Assembly: GCA_032127265.1 (NCBI GenBank)
Contig: JAQAZP010000027.1
Coordinates: 1-64,000 of the forward strand
Reading direction: 5' to 3'
DNA from: JAQAZP01 sp032127265
GTDB taxonomy: Bacteria; Acidobacteriota; JAQAZP01
Length of the DNA stretch: 64,000 bases
Of this stretch, positions 52,786 through 60,141 are shown piece after piece. The first letter of the stretch is position 1. Each line of letters opens with the position of its first letter. The translations under genes were made by a program, and so were the position numbers. The notes under the pieces are model-generated. The model worked only from the letters and a program-made list of their open reading frames with translations. It was not told the DNA's origin and did not search any database.

Positions 52786-53274
52786 GTGGTGGAGCAATGG
52801 GAGGAGGGGCTGAACCAGCGGCAGCCGCCGCTGAAGGTGATGGACGCCATCGGGCTGAAGCCGGGGATGACCATCGCCGACATCGGCGCCGGGAGGGGCC
52901 GTTACACGGTCTGGTTTTCTCCGCGGGTGGGTCCCGGGGGGAAGGTTTATGCCATCGACATCGCCTTCATGATCGACGTCTACCACCACCTGGACCAGCC
53001 GGTGAAAATGATCAGGGATACCCTGGCCTGCCTCTCCCCGGGCGGCGTGGTGGCCATCGTCGAGTGCGGCCCGAACAAGAACGGGTTCGATCCGGACCAC
53101 GGTACGCCCAGGGCAAAGATGCTGCGCCAACTGAAGGAAGCGGGGCTGACGGAGATCGAAGTCATCGACCCGCCCTGGCTCAAGGACGACTATATCTACA
53201 TCGGCAGGGTGGGAGGGGAGCAGCCGATCACCCTCACCCCGTCTTTGGCGGCAGCCGGAACTCACCCAGGGTGA
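52786..53274 (+). pseudogene. Class I SAM methyltransferase with an internal deletion
   Basis: The frame contains QPPLKVMDAIGLKPGMTIAD, the SAM-binding DIGAGRGRYTVWFS and GGKVYAIDI. It then jumps directly to AFMIDVYHHLDQPVKMI and a normal C-terminal half (LACLSPGGVVAIVE, LKEAGLTEIEVI). In intact relatives about 60-70 residues (adenine-binding part, the LGDxxxLP acidic motif) stand between YAIDI and FMIDVYHH. The frame is preserved, so the deletion is a multiple of three. The start is probably the GTG at 52786 or 52789. Its 3' end runs antisense into the NrfD gene by 41 bases. It is most likely non-functional. Confidence 0.75.
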
Positions 53275-54448
53275 TCGGCACGGCCACCTTGAGCATCAGG
53301 GTGAAGACGAGGAAGCCGAGGCTGAAGATGCCCACGGCCACCTGCAGTTCGGTGGTGGAGGGGAAATACTCGTAGATCTCGCCCAGGGTGTCGGGGGTCA
53401 TCCCCGGGATGACCAGGGCCAGCCCCTTCTCGATATACACGCCGATATAGATCAGCACACAGCCGATGTTGAGGGTCACCCAGTTCTTCCGTGTGGCCGG
53501 GACGAGGAAGATGACCAGCGCCGTCAGGCTGAAGATCACCGAGATCCAGGTAAAGGGCACGATGGCCCGGTGGCCCTCCAGGCCGAAGAACATGTACCTG
53601 GCGTGCACCAGGTGGTGGGTGTCGGAGTAAAACTCCTTGAACACCTCGGCGCCGAAAAGGAAGAGGTTGAAGGCCATGGCGTAGGCCATCAGTTCGGCGA
53701 TCTTCCAGATCGCCTCGTCCTTGATCTCCAGCCGGGTGGTCCGGCGGAGGATCTGCAGCAGGATGAGCAGGATCGCCGGGCCGGAGCATAAGGCCGAGGC
53801 GATGAACTTCGGGGCCAGAATCGCCGAGTTCCAGAAGGGGCGGGCGGCCAGCCCGTTGTAGACGAAGGCGGTGACGGTGTGGATGCCGATGGCCGCCGGG
53901 ATGGAGAGGATGATCAGCGGGTTGACGAAGGAGCCCTTGTGCTCCCGGTTGGTGTAGGCGCAGTAGAGCAGGTAGGTGACGATGAACAGGTTGAGCAGCA
54001 AGTAGAAGTTGAGCACCACCACGTCCCAGCCCAGCAGCGAGCCGGGGAGGTTCAGATGGCCGAGGAGGGGGACCAGGTGCCAGAAGCGGTCCGGGCGGCC
54101 GATGTCGCAGATCACGAAACCGAGGCACATCACGATGGCGCTGATCGCCAGCAGTTCGCCGAAGATCGTGATCTCCTTGATCGGCTTCCAGTTGTAGACG
54201 TAGGCCGGGATCACAAGCAGCACCGCGGCCGCGGCCACCCCGACGAGGAAGGTGAAATTGCCGATGTAGAAGGCCCAGGAGACCTGGTCCCGCATGTTGG
54301 TGGCGATCAGGCCGCTGGAGAACTGGTTGACCACCCCGAAGGCCCCGACCAGGATCAGGGCCAGCAGCAGGCCGATCCAGGCGTAGTAGGCCTTGCCGCC
54401 GCGGATCACGCACTGGACACTGCCGGCGATGAAGCGCAGAAAATTCAC
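53234..54448 (-). CDS. NrfD/PsrC/DsrP-like membrane quinone-interacting subunit (module 1)
   Basis: This 404-residue polytopic protein has about ten helices, of the NrfD/PsrC superfamily. It has the family's GNFTFLVGVAAAAVLLVIPAY and CDIGRPDRFWHLVP. LNLPGSLLGWDVVVLNFYLL follows, with an acidic residue at the quinone site region, and then HTVTAFVYNGLAARPFW. It takes electrons from or gives them to the menaquinone pool and passes them to the partner FeS protein. It is the third gene of a minus-strand tetraheme cytochrome-FeS-NrfD operon, the same J-O-P type arrangement seen in the dsrMKJOP complex but without dsrMK here. It overlaps a pseudogene at its 3' end. Confidence 0.9.
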   Translation of the reverse strand: MNFLRFIAGSVQCVIRGGKAYYAWIGLLLALILVGAFGVVNQFSSGLIATNMRDQVSWAFYIGNFTFLVGVAAAAVLLVIPAYVYNWKPIKEITIFGELLAISAIVMCLGFVICDIGRPDRFWHLVPLLGHLNLPGSLLGWDVVVLNFYLLLNLFIVTYLLYCAYTNREHKGSFVNPLIILSIPAAIGIHTVTAFVYNGLAARPFWNSAILAPKFIASALCSGPAILLILLQILRRTTRLEIKDEAIWKIAELMAYAMAFNLFLFGAEVFKEFYSDTHHLVHARYMFFGLEGHRAIVPFTWISVIFSLTALVIFLVPATRKNWVTLNIGCVLIYIGVYIEKGLALVIPGMTPDTLGEIYEYFPSTTELQVAVGIFSLGFLVFTLMLKVAVPITLGEFRLPPKTG

Positions 54449-54466
54449 CGGGCGTTCCTCCCCTGA

Positions 54467-55366
54467 TCAGGTCCCGTAGAAGTAATAGAACTTGGGCTGG
54501 GTGTTCAGCTCTTCCTTGAACACCAGCACCCGCTTGTTCTCCAGCACGTAGCGGATCTCGCTCTGCGGGTCGAGCAGGTTGCCGAACTTGCGCGCGCCCA
54601 CCGGGCAGATCTCCACACAGGCCGGGTAGCGGCCGTTGCGCACCCTTTTCACACAGAAGGTGCACTTCTCCACCACGCCCACCGGCCGTACCCGGTTGCC
54701 CAGGAAGTGGGTTTCGGGGTTGTACTCTGTCGGGCTCACCGTCGGTTCGGCCCAGTTGAAGTGCCGCGCGCCGTAAGGACAGGCCGCCATGCAGCAGCGG
54801 CAGCCGATGCACCAGTTGTAGTCGACGACCACGATGCCGTCCTTCTCATGCCAGGTGGCGCCCACCGGGCAGACGGTGGTGCACTGGGGGTTGCGGCACT
54901 GCTGGCAGGCCACCGGCATGTAGAAGCTGTCCTCCCGGGGCACCTCCTCCGGGTCGTAGTAGGCGTTGGCCTGCTGGATGTTGATCCCCTCTTCCTTGGG
55001 CATCTCCAGCACCCGGATCAGCTGCAGCTGCGGGTCTCGGGAGCAGTTGTTCTCCTCGACGCAGGCGTAGACGCAGCGTCGGCAGCCGATGCAGCGGGAG
55101 AGGTCGAGGCCGTAGCCGAAGAGCACGTCCTCCATCGGCGGTTCGGCGGTGACGTGGACCGCTTTGCCGAAGCGGGCGCTCTGCTCCTTTTCGAGCCGGG
55201 CCAGCACCCCGGCCAGCTCCTCGGGGGTCATGTCGCGGAAGTGCCGCTGGAGGAACGCCTCGCGACTGTTCTTGTCGCAGGAGGCCAGGGCCAGGCCCCC
55301 CGAGGCCAGGGCGGCGGTGCGCAGGAAGCCGCGCCGTGAAATGCTGCGTCTGGCTGAAGGTGTCAT
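54467..55366 (-). CDS. Tat-exported 4x[4Fe-4S] ferredoxin subunit (module 1)
   Basis: This 299-residue protein has a twin-arginine leader SISRRGFLRTAALASGG and a lipobox-like ALASC. Four cluster motifs follow: CIGCRRCVYAC, CQQCRNPQCTTVCPVG, CIGCRCCMAACPYG and CTFCVKRVRNGRYPACVEIC. It resembles DsrO/HybA/PsrB proteins and carries electrons between NrfD and the heme subunit in the periplasm. The start is ATG 55366, five bases past the cytochrome stop. The same frame is open upstream through the cytochrome gene, but that part is antisense to sense codons of the real gene and is not coding. It has a long first spacer after motif 1. Confidence 0.93.
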   Translation of the reverse strand: MTPSARRSISRRGFLRTAALASGGLALASCDKNSREAFLQRHFRDMTPEELAGVLARLEKEQSARFGKAVHVTAEPPMEDVLFGYGLDLSRCIGCRRCVYACVEENNCSRDPQLQLIRVLEMPKEEGINIQQANAYYDPEEVPREDSFYMPVACQQCRNPQCTTVCPVGATWHEKDGIVVVDYNWCIGCRCCMAACPYGARHFNWAEPTVSPTEYNPETHFLGNRVRPVGVVEKCTFCVKRVRNGRYPACVEICPVGARKFGNLLDPQSEIRYVLENKRVLVFKEELNTQPKFYYFYGT

Positions 55367-55371
55367 TTCTT

Positions 55372-55980
55372 TCAACGCAGGTTCTCCGGCCTTACTGGCG
55401 GCGGCAGCGGTTTGAGCGGCTTGAAGCGCGGCGCGTGCGGGTCGTGGCAGTGCACGCAGAGCAGATACTGCTTGTCCCCCCGCCAGTGGCCGGTGCGCTT
55501 GCCGTGGACCCCGGCCTTCCAGTCGCGGTATTTCGGGCCGTGGCACTGGCCGCAGAGCCGGTAGGACTCGGTGAAGTCGACCAGCGCGCCGCTGGCCATC
55601 CGCAGCATGTCCCGGTTGCCGGCGTCGTGGCAGTCGAGGCACCAGCGGTTTTCCTCGTCGTGGTGCAGCACGATATCCTCGTGCTCCTCGGTCAGCACCC
55701 TCCGCGTGCGGTTGACTTCCATGTCCGCGTGGCACTGGCTGCAGGGGAAGTAGTCGGAGAGCGGCGGAGGGGGGACCTGGTAGAGCGTCCCAGGGCCGCT
55801 GTGTGTCGGCCCGGCGGCGCCGGCGGCCGGCACTTCTCCGGCAGTCTCGGCCGGCGTGGTCGGCTCGGAAGCACCGAGGGGCCCGGGGAAGGTGATCAGG
55901 ATGGCGGCGAGGCCCGCCAGGCAGACCGCGGCGAGGATAAAGCGGCCGCCTTTGCCGGGGCTGGCATCTGTTTTGAGCAT
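55372..55980 (-). CDS. Tetraheme c-type cytochrome subunit (module 1)
   Basis: This 202-residue protein has an N-terminal membrane anchor or signal (FILAAVCLAGLAAILITF) and four heme motifs: CSQCHADMEVN, CLDCHDAGN, CGQCHGPKYRDW and CVHCHDPHAPRF. Upstream of the first is a conserved PPPPLSDYFPCSQCH block. Anchored to the outer face of the inner membrane, it should shuttle electrons between the FeS/NrfD subunits and a soluble or outer partner. GAGGTGA is 3-9 bases before the ATG. It is the first gene of the operon; 400 bases upstream separate it from the next plus-strand gene. Confidence 0.9.
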   Translation of the reverse strand: MLKTDASPGKGGRFILAAVCLAGLAAILITFPGPLGASEPTTPAETAGEVPAAGAAGPTHSGPGTLYQVPPPPLSDYFPCSQCHADMEVNRTRRVLTEEHEDIVLHHDEENRWCLDCHDAGNRDMLRMASGALVDFTESYRLCGQCHGPKYRDWKAGVHGKRTGHWRGDKQYLLCVHCHDPHAPRFKPLKPLPPPVRPENLR

Positions 55981-56382
55981 CTGTCACCTCGGAGACCGGT
56001 TGGAAAAGAGTATACGCCCGGCCGGCATTGTCGTCGAGGGAAAGCGCGATTGCGACAATAACGGTAGGCAATATAGCATTCGGATTCGCCCCTGTGCAAC
56101 AGTGCCGGTCAAGATGATCAAGGCGTCCTCTCTTTCATCGCTGGTTCAGCCAGTCCGGCCCCCCCCCCCGGAGCCTCGTCCATTGCCCGGTGTGCCCATG
56201 GGGTCGCCAGATCTTGTGAAAACAGATTTCCTGCTGTATAAACGGATCGAGCAGAGTCCGGCCCGTCCACCTCGGGATGAGCGGACGTGAAGGCATCGAT
56301 CTCCAGAATCGACCATCGCGCCAGTGACGGAAATCCTGCTCAAAAGCTGCTCGCCGGCCAATCCAATCCAACGGAGGGACAG
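55981..56382. other. Divergent intergenic region, no gene recognised
   Basis: These 402 bases lie between the divergent tetraheme operon and a small membrane protein gene. An 11-base run of C (56159-56169) stands out. The region probably carries both promoters, but I see no convincing -35/-10 or -24/-12 pair. Confidence 0.5.
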
Positions 56383-56580
56383 ATGAAGAAAAACATGGGA
56401 ACCGCGGACCGCGTGATCAGGACGCTCATCGCCATCGGCATCGGGGTGCTCTACTTCACCGGTCACATCAGCGGCACGCTTGCCGCCGTTCTCGGCGTTG
56501 TCGCGGTCGCTTTCCTGGTCACCAGCTTCATCGGCAGCTGCCCGGCTTACGGGCCGCTGAAGATATCGACTCGCAAGTAG
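56383..56580 (+). CDS. Small DUF2892/YgaP-like two-helix membrane protein
   Basis: This 65-residue protein has GTADRVIRTLIAIGIGVLY, a second hydrophobic helix (TLAAVLGVVAVAFLVTSF) and the family's GSCPAYGPLKIST tail with a conserved Cys. Such proteins are common near sulfur-transfer and redox genes and occur as the C-terminal domain of YgaP rhodaneses. No rhodanese is fused here. GGAGGG is 5-10 bases before the ATG. It stands alone before a zinc-ribbon protein. Confidence 0.88.
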   Translation: MKKNMGTADRVIRTLIAIGIGVLYFTGHISGTLAAVLGVVAVAFLVTSFIGSCPAYGPLKISTRK

Positions 56581-56707
56581 CCTCGCGGTTCGCGGGCAGA
56601 GCGGCCGCACTCTGGAAGGCACCCGACCGGTCCGGTCGGCCTGGCAGTTCACCTGATATTCGCGCGTCAACCGAGGCGCGCAACGGAGAAAGAAGGAGAA
56701 ATTCACG

Positions 56708-56896
56708 ATGGCCAAGTGTCCGCACTGTGAAAAGCAGGTGACCCTTGATTCAACGAAGCGGGATGAGGGTGCATTGGAAGTCCACAAGGACGTCGAAGGG
56801 CTGGTGAAGAAGGAGGTCATGTACTCCTGCCCGCACTGCGACCGGGTGCTCGGCTTCGCCTTCTTCTTTGGCGGCCTCGCCACCGGCAGGCCGTGA
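56708..56896 (+). CDS. Small zinc-ribbon protein
   Basis: This 62-residue soluble protein has two CPHC pairs (CPHCEK at residue 4 and CPHCDR at 41) around a basic/acidic middle (EGALEVHKDVEGLVKKEVMYS) and a short hydrophobic tail. It likely binds one zinc ion. Function is unknown; proteins of this kind are common in anaerobes. AAGGAGAAATTCACG provides an SD 11 bases before the ATG. Confidence 0.75.
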   Translation: MAKCPHCEKQVTLDSTKRDEGALEVHKDVEGLVKKEVMYSCPHCDRVLGFAFFFGGLATGRP

Positions 56897-57035
56897 ACGC
56901 GTTCGACCGACAATAGTGATCACACGGGTGAGTGTTCATGCTGATCCCGATTGCTGCAGCATTTCTGTTGCTGAGACACCGACCCGGCACAATATTCCCA
57001 ATAATGGAGGCTGCGCCCGGCAGCAGGCTGGCCGC

Positions 57036-57049
57036 GGGCATCCCGTTGC
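57036..57049 (+). promoter_or_regulatory. Weak candidate sigma-54 promoter
   Basis: GG (57036-57037) and TTGC (57046-57049) have the GG-N10-GC spacing of -24/-12 elements. The bases before and after the GG (C and G where T and C are usual) do not match. It lies about 115 bases upstream of the five-repeat protein, and a sigma-54 activator is encoded at 62082. Confidence 0.3.
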
Positions 57050-57163
57050 GTTAATTCCTACTGTAATGGTATGCTCCCCGCGGATCGTATGCTATTCGTG
57101 CGGCTCACGCCTGTGATATGCTGATTTTTTTCGATATTTACAGTGAATTGACCCTGCGATACG

Positions 57164-57586
57164 GTGAGTTCCTTGTTTAAAAGACTGCTTGCCATCATCT
57201 CCTTCTGGCGCTGGATCATGTCTCGGGAGATATTGCCGGAAGCACCGGCTGGCAGTGCTGCAGGCCCACGGTCAGAATCCGGTTTCCCGATCCGCACTCT
57301 GCTCGAGCGGGACACGCTGCCATCGCTGAAGCCATATCCGATACAAGCCGGCGGATCCTCGTTGCGCGCACTTCTGGCCAGCGAGACCCTGCCAATGCCG
57401 GTGGGCGACGGGCCGCCGGCCGGCGGATTCTCGCTGCGCTCGCTTCTGGCCCGTGAGACCCTGCCGCCGCCTTCGGAAGATCCCGGGCGCCGTGGCAGTC
57501 TTCTGAGATTCCTCATCGCCCGGGAGGCCCTGCCCCGCCTGACATCTGACGCCGGCTGCGAGCCGATCATCGAACACAGGGAGTAG
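57164..57586 (+). CDS. Novel five-repeat protein preceding the second redox module
   Basis: I do not recognise this 140-residue protein. It starts at GTG and has no obvious domain. Its hallmark is a 13-residue motif present five times with a period of about 24 residues: residues 13-25 (SFWRWIMSREILP), 41-53 (FPIRTLLERDTLP), 65-77 (SSLRALLASETLP), 89-101 (FSLRSLLARETLP) and 112-124 (SLLRFLIAREALP). The consensus is x-x-[LIW]-R-x-[LI]-[LIM]-x-[RS]-[ED]-x-L-P. The linkers are Gly/Pro/Ser-rich and probably flexible, so each copy could be a short amphipathic helix binding a partner. It sits five bases before the tetraheme cytochrome gene and is likely cotranscribed with it. It has no signal peptide, so it is probably cytoplasmic or peripheral to the membrane. 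Confidence 0.72.
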   Translation: MSSLFKRLLAIISFWRWIMSREILPEAPAGSAAGPRSESGFPIRTLLERDTLPSLKPYPIQAGGSSLRALLASETLPMPVGDGPPAGGFSLRSLLARETLPPPSEDPGRRGSLLRFLIAREALPRLTSDAGCEPIIEHRE

Positions 57587-57591
57587 AGCGA

Positions 57592-58068
57592 ATGGAGAAC
57601 ACCAAACACATTTGGCGCGCCGTGATCCTGCTGCTCGTCCTGCTGGTGGCAATGGTGCTCGGGCGGCAGGCCCTGATCCCGGAGTCCTTCGGCGAGATGG
57701 GTTTCTACCGGGCGGACGCGCTGGACGAATTCATGGCCAAGGAGATGGAATACGGCCCTCCCGGTTCCTGCACCGAGTGCCACGACGACGTGGCCGAAGC
57801 CAAGGCCGCCGGCGGCCACGCCGGGGTGCAGTGCGAGGTCTGTCATGCGCCGCTGTCGACCCACGTGCGTGACGGGGACATCGTGGCCGAGATGGCGATC
57901 AACCGCACCTGGCACCTCTGTGCGTACTGTCACCAGCAGTTGACCGCACGCCCGGCGGGGATGACCCAGATCGACCTGCACGAACACCTGGAGCTCGGAT
58001 CCGGCGAGGCCATCCCCGAGGATGCCTGTTTCGACTGCCACGATGCCGAGGGCATCCACAGCCCCTGA
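57592..58068 (+). CDS. Tetraheme c-type cytochrome subunit (module 2)
   Basis: This 158-residue protein has an N-terminal membrane anchor (WRAVILLLVLLVAMVLG) and four heme motifs: SCTECHDDV, CEVCHAPLS, CAYCHQQL and CFDCHDAEG. Histidines between them (GGHAGV, LHEHLELG) are possible distal ligands. It is anchored to the periplasmic face and predicted to exchange electrons with the FeS subunit encoded 14 bases downstream. The preceding gene is the five-repeat protein. It is smaller and clearly different from the module 1 tetraheme protein, which keeps a PPPPLSDYF block absent here. Confidence 0.9.
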   Translation: MENTKHIWRAVILLLVLLVAMVLGRQALIPESFGEMGFYRADALDEFMAKEMEYGPPGSCTECHDDVAEAKAAGGHAGVQCEVCHAPLSTHVRDGDIVAEMAINRTWHLCAYCHQQLTARPAGMTQIDLHEHLELGSGEAIPEDACFDCHDAEGIHSP

Positions 58069-58082
58069 AGCGAGGTCAGCCC

Positions 58083-58883
58083 ATGGACGATTGCAAGAAC
58101 AACGAGGGGTACACGCGGCGGAACTTCCTCCTCGCCGGCGCCCGCGGCGCCGCCGGCATGGCGCTGGTCCTGTTCGGCGGGGGCGTGGCCCTGGTCTCGG
58201 CGAACACCGTGTCGGCCGGCGGCTCCGGCCCCCGGGGCGAGTATGGCTATGACCCCACCAAACACCGCTGGATCTACCTCGTCGATATCTCGAAGTGCAT
58301 CGGTTGCGGCTCCTGCGTGCGGGCCTGCGAACTGGAGAACCAGGTGCCGGCCAACTTCTTCCGCACCTGGGTCGAGCGCTACCACGTCTCCCGCACGGGC
58401 CAGGTCTGGATCGATTCGCCCAACGGGGCCCGCGACGGCTTTGACCCGGCGGTGCTCGGCGCCGATGTCGCCAAGTCCTTCTTCGTGCCCAAGCTTTGCA
58501 ACCACTGTACCAATACACCCTGCGTGCAGCTCTGTCCGGTTGGCGCCTCGTTCATCAGCCCGGACGGCGTGGTGCTGGTGGACGAGCAGAGGTGCATCGG
58601 CTGCAGCTACTGCGTGCAGGCCTGTCCTTACGGCTCGCGCTTCATCCATCCGGAAACCCACACCGCGTCCAAGTGCACGCTCTGCTACCACCGGATCACC
58701 CGCGGGCACCGGACCGCCTGTGTGCAGAACTGTCCCACCGGAGCCCGCAGGCTGGGGGACGCCAAGGTTCTCGGCGACGAGGTGGCCAACATCATCGCCA
58801 CCAGCGAGGTCCATCTGCTCAAGCCCGAACTGCACACCGAGCCCAACTGCTACTACATCGGGCACAGCCAGGAGGTGCGCTGA
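58083..58883 (+). CDS. Tat-exported 4x[4Fe-4S] ferredoxin subunit (module 2)
   Basis: This 266-residue protein has a Tat signal YTRRNFLLAGARGAAGM and four cluster motifs: CIGCGSCVRAC, CNHCTNTPCVQLCPVG, CIGCSYCVQACPYG and CTLCYHRITRGHRTACVQNC. It is a periplasmic electron-transfer subunit of the NrfC/HybA/PsrB type. It shares the motif order and spacing with the module 1 FeS protein but has an insertion after motif 1 (FRTWVERYHVS). The stop overlaps the NrfD start by one base, so the two are coupled. Confidence 0.94.
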   Translation: MDDCKNNEGYTRRNFLLAGARGAAGMALVLFGGGVALVSANTVSAGGSGPRGEYGYDPTKHRWIYLVDISKCIGCGSCVRACELENQVPANFFRTWVERYHVSRTGQVWIDSPNGARDGFDPAVLGADVAKSFFVPKLCNHCTNTPCVQLCPVGASFISPDGVVLVDEQRCIGCSYCVQACPYGSRFIHPETHTASKCTLCYHRITRGHRTACVQNCPTGARRLGDAKVLGDEVANIIATSEVHLLKPELHTEPNCYYIGHSQEVR

Positions 58884-60067
58884 TGCATGAACAGGCGATG
58901 AACTACCTCTTCCCCAATGATCTGCACATCATGTGGAGCCTGATGATCGCCCTCTATCCGTACATCACCGGTCTGGTGGCCGGGGCGTTCATCGTCTCCT
59001 CGCTCTACCACGTCTTCGGCCGCGAGGAGCTGAAGCCGGTCGCGCGGCTGGCGATGGTGGCCTCGCTGGCCTTCCTCAGCGTGGCGACCCTGCCCCTGCT
59101 GCTGCACCTGGGCCACCCCGAACGGTCGCTGAACATCATGGTCACGCCGCACTTCACGTCGGCCATGTCGGCGTTCGGCATGATCTACGGCCTGTACTTC
59201 ATCCTGGTGCTGTTCGAGATCTGGTTGATCTACCGCGTGGAGATCATCGAGACCGCGGCCCGCAGCCGCGGCATCAAGAGGTGGATCTTCGCCGCGCTGG
59301 CGCTGGGAGTCTACGATACATCGGAGGGGTCGCGGAGGGTCGACCACCAGCTGGTCGTGGGGCTGGCGGCCGTCGGCATCCCCATGGCCTGCATCCTGCA
59401 CGGCTACGTCGGTTTCATGTTCGGTTCGGTCAAGGCCAACGCCTTCTGGTCCACGCCCCTGATGCCGATCATCTTCCTCTTCTCGGCGGTGACCTCGGGC
59501 ATCGCCATGATCATCGTGCTCTACGAGATCGCGAGCAAGGTCAACGGCCGGAAGATCGAGGGCGGGTGCGTTCAGTCCCTGGCCCAGTGGCTGTGGCTCT
59601 TCGCCACCATCACCGTGACCCTCGAACTGCTGGAGATCATCATGCTGGCCTACGAGCGGAACGAGGAGTGGCTGGTGGTGGAACCCCTGATCACGGACAA
59701 GATCGCCTTCTCCTTCATCGGCGTCCAGATGATCTTCGGTTCGCTGGTCCCCTTCATCCTCCTGGCCATCGTCGTGCTGATGCAGCGCTACCTCACCGAC
59801 ACCTTGCGCAACGTCATCTCCTTCATCGCGGCGATGATTTTGCTGATCCAGGTCTTTGCCATGCGCTGGAACGTGGTGATCGGCGGCCAGATCTTTTCCA
59901 AGAGCGGGGTGGGTTTCCGTGAGAGCTACGTGCCCGATCTCGGGGGCCTTGAGGGTATCGGCATGGCGCTGCTGATCATGGTGGCGCCCTTCGTGATCAT
60001 GGCCGTCTTCAACCGCTACCTGCCGCTCTCACCCCCGGCCGGCGAAGAGGGGCGTAGCGAGACCTGA
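58883..60067 (+). CDS. NrfD/PsrC-like membrane quinone-interacting subunit (module 2)
   Basis: This 394-residue protein has about nine or ten helices. It has DLHIMWSLMIALYPYITGLV, GAFIVSSLYHVFG, LLLHLGHPERSLNIMVTPHF and ACILHGYVGFMFGSVKANAFW, matching the NrfD family but distinct from the module 1 paralogue. It takes electrons from or returns them to quinone and couples to the FeS subunit. The ATG at 58883 sits on the FeS stop. The same frame is open upstream but lies within the FeS gene. It ends with a hairpin terminator. Confidence 0.92.
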   Translation: MHEQAMNYLFPNDLHIMWSLMIALYPYITGLVAGAFIVSSLYHVFGREELKPVARLAMVASLAFLSVATLPLLLHLGHPERSLNIMVTPHFTSAMSAFGMIYGLYFILVLFEIWLIYRVEIIETAARSRGIKRWIFAALALGVYDTSEGSRRVDHQLVVGLAAVGIPMACILHGYVGFMFGSVKANAFWSTPLMPIIFLFSAVTSGIAMIIVLYEIASKVNGRKIEGGCVQSLAQWLWLFATITVTLELLEIIMLAYERNEEWLVVEPLITDKIAFSFIGVQMIFGSLVPFILLAIVVLMQRYLTDTLRNVISFIAAMILLIQVFAMRWNVVIGGQIFSKSGVGFRESYVPDLGGLEGIGMALLIMVAPFVIMAVFNRYLPLSPPAGEEGRSET

Positions 60068-60094
60068 TCCCCGCCCCGGAACACCGGGCGGGGA
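60068..60094 (+). terminator. Hairpin at the end of the module 2 operon
   Basis: TCCCCGCCC and GGGCGGGGA (60068-60094) pair around a CGGAACACC-like loop immediately after the NrfD stop. A GTTTT follows about 7 bases later. Because the 13-heme gene is convergent here, it may end transcripts in both directions. Confidence 0.6.
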
Positions 60095-60141
60095 CAACTG
60101 GTTTTCGCGCTACGGCTCTACCGCTGCGGCTCGACAATGAA

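Noticed and set aside
57021..57060. Strong sigma-54 promoter before module 2
   Set aside because: Only the GG and TTGC spacing fits. Flanking consensus bases do not, so it is kept as a weak candidate.
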